Source: an uncultured Clostridiaceae bacterium (GTDB lineage: Bacteria; Bacillota; Clostridia; Lachnospirales; Lachnospiraceae). Taken from it: 6,477 nucleotides of DNA. The stretch lies in NCBI GenBank assembly GCA_949948825.1, contig CATLIJ010000151.1, positions 1-6,477 on the forward strand. Reading direction: 5' to 3'. The translations under genes and the position numbers were made by a program. Numbering within the stretch: the first letter of the stretch is position 1; each line of letters starts with the position of its first letter. Below are positions 1 through 5,165 of the stretch, piece after piece. The notes beneath the pieces were generated by a model. That model worked only from the letters and a program-made list of their open reading frames with translations. It was not told the origin of the DNA and did no database searches.

Positions 1-948
1 GATCCGGGGATTGATGACAGTCTGGCTTTGATGCTGGCTCTCTCTATGGAGGAGCTTCAGGTGGCGGGAATTACGGTTGTCAGCGGAAATGGCCCGGTGG
101 ACATGGGATTTTCCAATGCAAAGAAGATTTTAAAGCGTATGGGGCGGCTGGATATTCCGGTATATAAAGGGGCGGCTGCGCCTTTGAAGAGGGAGTATGT
201 CAGTGCGCTGGATACCCATGGGGCGGATGCTTTTGGGGAAAGCTTTTTACCGGAGGTGCCGGGATATGAGCAGCCTGTGGATGCCGTGGAATTTATGAAA
301 AGGGAGATTGGCAGGGGAGGGTGTTCGGTGATTGCCCTGGGGCCTATGACCAATCTGGCCAGACTGGCAAAGGAGGCAGAGGAGGTTTTTGGGAAGATTG
401 AGGAGCTGGTTTCTATGGGCGGGAATTTCAGAAGCCATGGGAACTGTTCTCCTGTGGCAGAGTACAATTACTGGGAAGATCCGGATGCTGCGGCATTGGT
501 GTATCAGATGGCAGCAGGGCTTGGAAGGAAAATTCATATGGTGGGGCTGGATGTGACCAGGAGGATTGTGCTGACTCCGGATCTTTTGGAGTATTTTTGC
601 AGGCTTGATCCAAAGCTGGGGGAGTTTATCCGGGCCATCACCCGGTTTTATTTTGATTTTCACTGGAAGCAGGAGCACCTGATTGGATGTGTGATCAATG
701 ACCCGCTGGCTGTGGCGTATTTTGCAGACCGAAGTCTTTGCGGGGGCATAGAGGCGTATACAGAGATTGAGACCCAGGGCATTTCTATAGGACAGAGTGT
801 TGTGGATTCCCAGGGCTTTTACCGCAGAGAGCCCAATTCGGTGGTTCTTACAAGGGTGGATGCAGTCAGATTTTTCCAGATGTTTTTTGGAAGGCTTTTG
901 AATCAGTCTCCAGAGAAGCTGGATTTGCTGGAGAGGATGGTCTCTTGA
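1..948 (+). CDS. queK: Nucleoside hydrolase, probable queuosine nucleosidase QueK (5' end missing)
   Basis: Inosine-uridine nucleoside hydrolase (IUNH) fold, cytoplasmic. The reading frame is open from base 1, which encodes DPGIDD, the calcium-binding N-terminal signature; roughly ten residues (start codon and the DT of DTDPGIDD) lie before the window, so the Met at 28 is not the start. 315 residues are visible, against about 310-330 for the family. Further family motifs are GPMTNLARLA (around residue 115), SMGGNF, the AEYNYWEDPDAA block (canonical AEFNxxxDPEAA) and INDPLAVAYF near residue 232. In that last motif the Asp that binds calcium is kept (D234 of the visible chain) but the preceding catalytic His of typical purine hydrolases is Asn (N233). 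The downstream ECF S component and radical SAM gene match the C. difficile queuosine salvage set, where this family member cleaves queuosine to queuine plus ribose. The family call is firm; the queuosine substrate is inferred from context. Alternative: a general purine or pyrimidine nucleosidase. Confidence 0.85.
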   Translation, partial: DPGIDDSLALMLALSMEELQVAGITVVSGNGPVDMGFSNAKKILKRMGRLDIPVYKGAAAPLKREYVSALDTHGADAFGESFLPEVPGYEQPVDAVEFMKREIGRGGCSVIALGPMTNLARLAKEAEEVFGKIEELVSMGGNFRSHGNCSPVAEYNYWEDPDAAALVYQMAAGLGRKIHMVGLDVTRRIVLTPDLLEYFCRLDPKLGEFIRAITRFYFDFHWKQEHLIGCVINDPLAVAYFADRSLCGGIEAYTEIETQGISIGQSVVDSQGFYRREPNSVVLTRVDAVRFFQMFFGRLLNQSPEKLDLLERMVS

Positions 949-1027
949 TTTGCATGACAGGATTCATGTGCTGTTTTGTCTGTTTGGTGAAATGTGAATG
1001 GGGCAGGATACCTGGTTTGTGTTGTTT

Positions 1028-1044
1028 CCTGATACGGGATCAGG
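1028..1044 (+). promoter_or_regulatory. Hairpin in the qrtT leader
   Basis: CCTGAT (1028-1033) and ATCAGG (1039-1044) form a perfect 6-bp stem with a 5-nt ACGGG loop; two T-G wobble pairs (1026-1027 with 1045-1046) could extend it. It sits about 24 nt before the qrtT Shine-Dalgarno. There is no T-run after it, so it is not an intrinsic terminator. It might be an mRNA processing or stability element or part of a leader; no known riboswitch consensus was recognised. Confidence 0.3.
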
Positions 1045-1067
1045 GGATATGGGTGAATTTTAAGAAG

Positions 1068-1073
1068 AGAGGA
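1068..1073 (+). promoter_or_regulatory. Ribosome binding site of qrtT
   Basis: AGAGGA, 11 nt before the ATG at 1085. The spacing is somewhat long, but no better start follows before the first membrane segment, so ATG 1085 is retained. Confidence 0.6.
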
Positions 1074-1084
1074 ACAAGAAAGAA

Positions 1085-1690
1085 ATGGATTTGAGAAAGA
1101 AACATAAGGTTTCCGTGTATCGGCTTTGCCTGATGGGGATGGCAGTGGTGATGAATGCAGCAGGAGCTCAGCTTGCATTGACCTTAAGGCTGCCGGTTTA
1201 TCTGGACAGCATTGGGACCGTGATGGCAGGGGCCATGTTGGGGCCGTTTTACGGGATGATTCCCAGCCTTTTAAGCGGGGTGCTTTTAGGCATGACCATT
1301 GATATTTATTCTCTGTATTTTGCTCCGGCGGGAATGGTTGTGGGCTTTATGGCAGGAATGGCATGGAAAATGCGTCTGGCAGAGAAGGGGCGGATGTGGC
1401 TTGCAGGTGCAGTGGTGGCATTTCCGGGGACTCTTGTAAGCTCGGTGATCTGCGCGGTGATGTTTGGGGGAATCACCTCCTCGGGCTCCATGGTTTTTGT
1501 GCAGCTATTGGCCCGGACGCCTCTTGGGATGACTGCCAGTATTTTCCTGGTACAGGCTGTGACCGAATATGCGGACCGGCTGATGAGTATTTTTTTTGTG
1601 GCAGTGCTTATGAAGTCATTGCCTTATGATTTGAGATGCAGATGGAAAGGAGAGCTTTGCCATGGGGATTCCAACAAGCCGTTACAGTAA
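1085..1690 (+). CDS. qrtT: ECF transporter S component, probable queuine-specific QrtT
   Basis: 201-residue integral membrane protein with a short basic N-terminus (MDLRKKHK) and about five to six hydrophobic segments (roughly residues 11-32, 38-62, 64-92, 105-127, 136-158 and 163-178). The stretch LPVYLDSIGTVMAGAMLGP at 36-54 is characteristic of ECF substrate-binding (S) components, as is the ending TEYADRLMSIFFVAVLMKSLP (E161, D164). S components bind a micronutrient and dock on a shared energising module of two ATPases and EcfT. Neither ATPase nor EcfT is in this window, which fits a group II system using a module encoded elsewhere. Its position between a nucleoside hydrolase and a QueL-like radical SAM enzyme matches the queuine transporter of C. 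difficile. S-component identity is well supported; queuine specificity rests on gene order. It overlaps queL by 29 bp. Confidence 0.8.
   Translation: MDLRKKHKVSVYRLCLMGMAVVMNAAGAQLALTLRLPVYLDSIGTVMAGAMLGPFYGMIPSLLSGVLLGMTIDIYSLYFAPAGMVVGFMAGMAWKMRLAEKGRMWLAGAVVAFPGTLVSSVICAVMFGGITSSGSMVFVQLLARTPLGMTASIFLVQAVTEYADRLMSIFFVAVLMKSLPYDLRCRWKGELCHGDSNKPLQ
1646..1652 (+). promoter_or_regulatory. Ribosome binding site of queL, inside qrtT
   Basis: AAAGGAG, 9 nt before ATG 1662, within the 3' end of qrtT. It fixes the queL start and the 29-bp overlap, consistent with translational coupling. Confidence 0.75.
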
Positions 1691-2360
1691 AATTACGGAC
1701 AAGCATCCTAGGGAAATCTGCCTTTTACGTTCCTTTCCCTGTGCCTGGGGGAAATGTTCTTTCTGTGATTATATTGAGGATAACGGAAGGGACGGGGTCA
1801 ATATGGCACAGCTGAACCGGCAGGTGTTAGGACAGGTGACAGGGGAGTTTGGGGTTTTGGAGGTGATTAATTCCGGGAGCTGTTTTGAGCTTCCAAAGGA
1901 GACCCTTGAGGATATTGATAAGGTGATTCAGACAAAAGATCTGAAGCAGCTTTTTTTTGAGTCCCACTGGATGTACCGGGGGCAGGTGGCTGATTTCAGG
2001 CGCCGTATGGGGGCGCCGGTTGTCTTTAAAATCGGAGTGGAGACTTTTGATTATGATTTTCGCCAGAAGGTGCTGAATAAGCATGCGGATTTTAAGGAGC
2101 CAGAAGAGGTGGCCGAGTATTTTGATTCTCCTTGTCTGATGGTGGGAATAAAAGGGCAGACCCGGGAAATGATAGCCTATGATATAGAATGTCTGAAAAA
2201 ATATTTCCGGCTGGGGACAATTAATGTGTACAATAACAATACCACCCGAATCCGGCGGGATGAGGAGCTGGTTCGCTGGTTTTTGGAGGAATACCACTGG
2301 CTGATGGAAGATCCGTCTGTGGAGGTGCTGTGTGAAATTACGGATTTTGGGGTTGGATGA
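1662..2360 (+). CDS. queL: Radical SAM enzyme, probable queuine lyase QueL
   Basis: 232-residue cytoplasmic protein. The N-terminal block CLLRSFPCAWGKCSFCDY (residues 20-37) supplies the iron-sulfur cluster cysteines C27, C32 and C35 in C-x4-C-x2-C spacing (C20 is an extra cysteine), with the aromatic-residue-before-last-Cys pattern (SFC) typical of radical SAM enzymes. Other conserved-looking blocks are NSGSCFELP (70-78, likely SAM binding), FFESHW (98-103), KIGVETFDYDFRQKVLNK (123-140), NVYNNNTTRIRRD and the terminal TDFGVG. The short length fits a minimal partial barrel. In C. difficile the corresponding enzyme cleaves the cyclopentenediol side chain from queuine to give preQ1, which tRNA-guanine transglycosylase can insert into tRNA. 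The radical SAM call is firm; the QueL call rests on the cluster with a nucleoside hydrolase and an ECF S component plus the small size. Alternative: an uncharacterised radical SAM enzyme of the same subgroup. Confidence 0.82.
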   Translation: MGIPTSRYSKITDKHPREICLLRSFPCAWGKCSFCDYIEDNGRDGVNMAQLNRQVLGQVTGEFGVLEVINSGSCFELPKETLEDIDKVIQTKDLKQLFFESHWMYRGQVADFRRRMGAPVVFKIGVETFDYDFRQKVLNKHADFKEPEEVAEYFDSPCLMVGIKGQTREMIAYDIECLKKYFRLGTINVYNNNTTRIRRDEELVRWFLEEYHWLMEDPSVEVLCEITDFGVG

Positions 2361-2368
2361 GTAAGGGA

Positions 2369-2416
2369 AAATATTCTTCAGATTCCAGTGTGGTATATTT
2401 GAAGATATTTTTGTTG
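2369..2416 (+). terminator. Candidate intrinsic terminator after queL
   Basis: AAATA-T-TCTTCA (2369-2380) can pair with TGAAGATATTT (2400-2410), giving 11 base pairs with one bulged T and a 19-nt loop, followed by TTTTTG-type sequence. It starts 8 nt after the queL stop. The stem is AT-rich and the loop large, so termination may be weak. Confidence 0.4.
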
Positions 2417-2442
2417 ACCGAATCCTGTATAGAGAGTACAAT
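2414..2442 (+). promoter_or_regulatory. Sigma-A type promoter for capA-hisS-aspS
   Basis: -35 box TTGACC (2414-2419) and -10 box TACAAT (2437-2442), each one mismatch from consensus, with the optimal 17-nt spacer. The expected transcription start is about 2449. No other comparable promoter was seen before hisS or aspS, so it probably serves all three genes. Confidence 0.65.
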
Positions 2443-2490
2443 GGTTCCATGGTTTTGAAAAAAATTCCAGAGAAGGAAAAAGGAAACAGA

Positions 2491-2496
2491 GAGGAG
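2491..2496 (+). promoter_or_regulatory. Ribosome binding site that favours GTG 2506 as the capA-like start
   Basis: GAGGAG (AGAGGAG with the preceding base pair) lies 9 nt before GTG 2506. The upstream ATG at 2449 has only a weak AGAGAG 12 nt away, which overlaps the spacer of the promoter and would probably not be transcribed. Confidence 0.55.
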
Positions 2497-2505
2497 AAGC
2501 GGAAA

Positions 2506-3798
2506 GTGAAGGTCTGGAAGAGGATTCTGCTGACTGGAGCAAGCGCATGTGTGTTGCTGGCAGGCGGATATGGTTATCGGGAGATGGCGATGGTAAGGGC
2601 AGAGATGGAATCGGGCACAGAGGTTTTGGGGGAGATGGCTGCGGAAGATAAGGCTTCGGGTGAAGCAGCCGCAGAGGGGGAGGCTTCTCTGGAAGGACAG
2701 TCAGAATCCGGGGGTGAAGCAGCAGAAGAAGGCAATTCTAAGACGGAAGCAGAAGGTGAGATTGGGCCGGGAGTGTCCGGCAGAGAAGAGACGCCAAAGG
2801 AGACGGAGAGAGAAGTGGGGCCAGGGGTGCCGGAGGAGACTAAGGCAGAGCCAGAACCGGAGACAGTGACTATCTCTCTGGCAGGAGATTGTTCCATTGG
2901 AACCCTTTCCATTCATGGGTATGAGGGGACTTTTCGTGAGATGTATGACAAGTATGGGGCGTCCTATTTCTTTAAAAATGTCAAATCTGTTTTTGAGGCA
3001 GATGATATGACTTTGGTGAATTTTGAGGGAGTTTTGACCAATTCCAACAAAAAGGTCCCAAAGGAATTTAACATTAAGGGAAAGCCGGAGTATATCCACG
3101 TATTGCCGGAGGGGGATATTGATGCGGTAAGCTTTGGCAACAATCACCGGATTGATTATGGGGAGCAGGGGGTGGCGGACACCATAGCTGCTTTTCAAAG
3201 CATTGGCATTCCTTATGCTTATGATGAGAATATCGGGATTTTTGAGACGGAGAGCGGAGTGAAAATCGGCTTTGTGTCTGTGGATGTGGTTTATGGAGGA
3301 CGGCAGGTGGAAACCTATCTGCAAAATGGATTGGAACGGCTGCGTCAGGAGAATGTAAGCCTGATTCTTGCCTGCTGCCATTGGGGGATTGAGTCCACCT
3401 ATTATCCGGAAAGCTATCAGATGGAGCTGGGGCATAAGTGTATTGACTGGGGAGCGGATTTAGTGGTAGGCTGCCATCCTCATGTGCTGCAGGGAGTGGA
3501 AAAATATAATGGAAAATACATTCTTTACAGCTTGGGGAATTTCTGCTTTGGAGGAAACCGGAATCCAAGGGATAAGAATACCATGATTGCCCAGGCTGTA
3601 TTTACCCTGGAGGAGGGCAAGCCGAAGGGAGAGGCAGAGATGACGCTGATTCCCTGTACTATCAGTTCGGTGAATCACCGGAATGATTATTGCCCTACAA
3701 TTGCCCAGGGAGAGAAGCGGTCAGAGATTATTCAGAAGCTTAATGCGTACAGCAGTCAGTTTGGGGTTATGGTGGGGGAGGATGGGAAGGTTTATTGA
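2506..3798 (+). CDS. CapA-family membrane-anchored protein (PGA_cap, metallophosphoesterase-like)
   Basis: 430 residues if GTG 2506 is used; an in-frame ATG at 2449 would add 19 charged residues. From the GTG, the N-terminus KVWKR followed by a hydrophobic stretch (about 7-24) is a signal peptide or membrane anchor, so the rest is outside the cell. Residues about 26-121 are a Glu/Ala/Gly-rich low-complexity linker with GPGV twice (87-90, 105-108). The CapA domain begins near 122: LAGDCSIG (D128), VNFEGVLTN (172-178), FGNNHRIDYG (210-219), CCHWGIES (290-297), VVGCHPHVLQG (320-330) and YSLGNFCFGGN (341-351). These are the conserved Asp, Asn, His and Glu blocks of the metallophosphoesterase-like fold. 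CapA of Bacillus anthracis takes part in poly-gamma-glutamate capsule export and anchoring, but no capB or capC is present here, so a capsule role is not supported; many Clostridia carry stand-alone homologues of unknown substrate. 76 bp separate it from hisS. Confidence 0.85.
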   Translation: MKVWKRILLTGASACVLLAGGYGYREMAMVRAEMESGTEVLGEMAAEDKASGEAAAEGEASLEGQSESGGEAAEEGNSKTEAEGEIGPGVSGREETPKETEREVGPGVPEETKAEPEPETVTISLAGDCSIGTLSIHGYEGTFREMYDKYGASYFFKNVKSVFEADDMTLVNFEGVLTNSNKKVPKEFNIKGKPEYIHVLPEGDIDAVSFGNNHRIDYGEQGVADTIAAFQSIGIPYAYDENIGIFETESGVKIGFVSVDVVYGGRQVETYLQNGLERLRQENVSLILACCHWGIESTYYPESYQMELGHKCIDWGADLVVGCHPHVLQGVEKYNGKYILYSLGNFCFGGNRNPRDKNTMIAQAVFTLEEGKPKGEAEMTLIPCTISSVNHRNDYCPTIAQGEKRSEIIQKLNAYSSQFGVMVGEDGKVY

Positions 3799-3862
3799 AT
3801 TAAGGATGTGAAGAGGGTCCGCATGAGAGAAACAGGAAGGACCACCAGAGAAATGAGCAAAA

Positions 3863-3868
3863 CGGAGG
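3863..3868 (+). promoter_or_regulatory. Ribosome binding site of hisS
   Basis: CGGAGG, 6 nt before ATG 3875. It is strong and well spaced and fixes the start. The 76-bp gap before hisS holds no T-box and no promoter that I can recognise. Confidence 0.75.
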
Positions 3869-3874
3869 TAAGCT

Positions 3875-5143
3875 ATGGCGCTGAAGAAGAAGACAGTTAC
3901 AGGCATGAGGGATATTTTGCCTGTGGAAATGCAGGTGCGGGAATATGTGATGAATCAGATCCGGGATACATACCGGTCTTTTGGATTTACTCAGATTGAG
4001 ACGCCCTGTGTGGAGCATATTGAGAATCTTACCAGCAAGCAGGGCGGGGACAATGAGAAGCTGATTTTTAAGATTTTAAAGCGGGGAGAAAAGCTGAACC
4101 TTGAGACAGCGGAGCATGAAAATGATCTGGTGGATGGGGGCCTGCGGTATGATCTGACCCTTCCTCTGGCCCGGTATTTTTCGAACAATGGAGCACAGCT
4201 TCCCATGCCTTTTAAGGCGCTTCAGATGGGGAGTGTGTGGCGGGCGGATCATCCCCAAAAGGGCAGGTTTCGTCAGTTTACCCAGTGTGATATTGATATT
4301 TTGGGGGATGAAAGCTCTATGGCAGAGATAGAGCTGATTCTGGCTACCACCACAGCTCTTGGGAGGATTTGTCCGGAGAATGGTTTTACGGTGCGGATCA
4401 ATGACCGGGAGATTTTAAGGGCCATGGCCTTGTATTGCGGATTTTCAGAGGATTCCATGGAGTCTGTGTTTATTATCCTGGATAAGATGGATAAGATTGG
4501 GATGGAAGGGGTAAAGGCAGAGCTTCTGGAAGCAGGCCATGGTGAGGACAGTGTGAAAAAATATGGTGAGCTTCTGGCCGGGGCTGGCCGGGACAGTGAC
4601 GGTGTGCGGAAGCTGGGGGAGATTTTGAAGTCGGTTATGGATTTGTCTGTGACTGAGAATCTGGCGCATATTATGGATACGGTTCTGGAGGTGGCTGACA
4701 CAGAGTTTTCTCTTTGCTTTGATCCTGCCTTGGTCCGGGGGATGTCTTATTATACTGGCACGATCTTTGAGGTGTCTATGGAAGGCTTTGGCGGTTCGGT
4801 GGCCGGCGGGGGCAGGTATGACAAGATGATCGGGAAATTTACAGGAAAGGATACCCCGGCCTGTGGGTTTTCCATTGGGTTTGAGCGGATTATCACCATT
4901 TTGATGGACCGGGGAGGGTGCAGCCTTGGAGAGCGGGAGAAAAAGGCTTACCTGGTGGAAAAGGGTATGGATTCTGCCCGCCTGGGAGAGATTATGAAAC
5001 AGGCCATGGCAGAGCGGAAGAAGGGTGTGCAGGTGCTGGTTTCTCAGATGAATAAGAATAAGAAGTTTCAGAAGGAGCAGCTGGGAAAAGAGGGGTATAC
5101 TGAGTTTGTGAATTTTTATAAGGAAGAGCTGAAGAAGAATTAA
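3875..5143 (+). CDS. hisS: Histidyl-tRNA synthetase
   Basis: 422-residue class II synthetase that charges tRNA-His in the cytoplasm. Visible in order: N-terminal GMRDILP (10-16); motif 1 FGFTQIETPCVEHIENL (36-52); LRYDLTLPLARY (90-101), the HisRS histidine/ATP-site block; motif 2 MGSVWRADHPQKGRFRQFTQ (118-137) running into CDIDILGD; the histidine-specific LVRGMSYYTGTIFE (286-299) with catalytic Arg288; GGGRYD (311-316); motif 3 GFSIGFERI (331-339). Motif 2 with RAD and QCDIDILG resembles archaeal/eukaryotic HisRS (QCDFDIAG) more than the E. coli form. The usual GLDYY is GMSYY here. The C-terminal anticodon-binding part is only about 66 residues, shorter than the usual roughly 90, and ends EGYTEFVNFYKEELKKN. 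It is followed by aspS after 22 bp, the common Firmicutes pairing. The presence of all catalytic blocks argues for an active HisRS rather than a HisZ paralogue. Confidence 0.95.
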   Translation: MALKKKTVTGMRDILPVEMQVREYVMNQIRDTYRSFGFTQIETPCVEHIENLTSKQGGDNEKLIFKILKRGEKLNLETAEHENDLVDGGLRYDLTLPLARYFSNNGAQLPMPFKALQMGSVWRADHPQKGRFRQFTQCDIDILGDESSMAEIELILATTTALGRICPENGFTVRINDREILRAMALYCGFSEDSMESVFIILDKMDKIGMEGVKAELLEAGHGEDSVKKYGELLAGAGRDSDGVRKLGEILKSVMDLSVTENLAHIMDTVLEVADTEFSLCFDPALVRGMSYYTGTIFEVSMEGFGGSVAGGGRYDKMIGKFTGKDTPACGFSIGFERIITILMDRGGCSLGEREKKAYLVEKGMDSARLGEIMKQAMAERKKGVQVLVSQMNKNKKFQKEQLGKEGYTEFVNFYKEELKKN

Positions 5144-5148
5144 ACAAC

Positions 5149-5154
5149 AGGAGG
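5149..5154 (+). promoter_or_regulatory. Ribosome binding site of aspS
   Basis: AGGAGG, six matches to the anti-SD core, 11 nt before ATG 5166 and 6 nt after the hisS stop. A second in-frame ATG at 5178 is further away and less likely. Confidence 0.7.
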
Positions 5155-5165
5155 CATAGAGAGTT

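Larger units (their letters stand above)
949..1084 (+). other. Spacer between queK and qrtT, no gene seen
   Basis: 136 bp without a plausible ORF. It contains a six-base-pair hairpin (listed separately), a weaker inverted repeat CATGA/TCATG at 953-968 followed by a T-rich stretch, and the qrtT ribosome binding site. I see no convincing sigma-A promoter and no recognisable preQ1 riboswitch, so the genes on either side may simply be cotranscribed with a longer than usual gap. Confidence 0.5.

Noticed and set aside
984..1012. Possible promoter TTGGTG-17-GATACC before qrtT
   Set aside because: The -10 box is poor, and nothing else supports a separate transcript start here.
1999..2017. GGCGCC repeated twice with 7 nt between in queL
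   Set aside because: It encodes RRMGAP in a coding region; looks like codon coincidence rather than a binding site.
2658..2700. GGCTTC/GAAGC inverted repeats inside the CapA-like gene
   Set aside because: They arise from repeated Glu-Ala codons in the low-complexity linker; no T-run follows.
3799..3874. Possible T-box leader or hairpin (GGTCC 3816-3820 with GGACC 3839-3843) before hisS
   Set aside because: The gap is only 76 bp, there is no T-box consensus or terminator stem, and the 5-bp stem has an 18-nt loop; likely chance.
3808..3999. 63-codon + strand frame overlapping the hisS start
   Set aside because: It runs out of frame into hisS, has an arginine-rich unconserved-looking product and no ribosome binding site.
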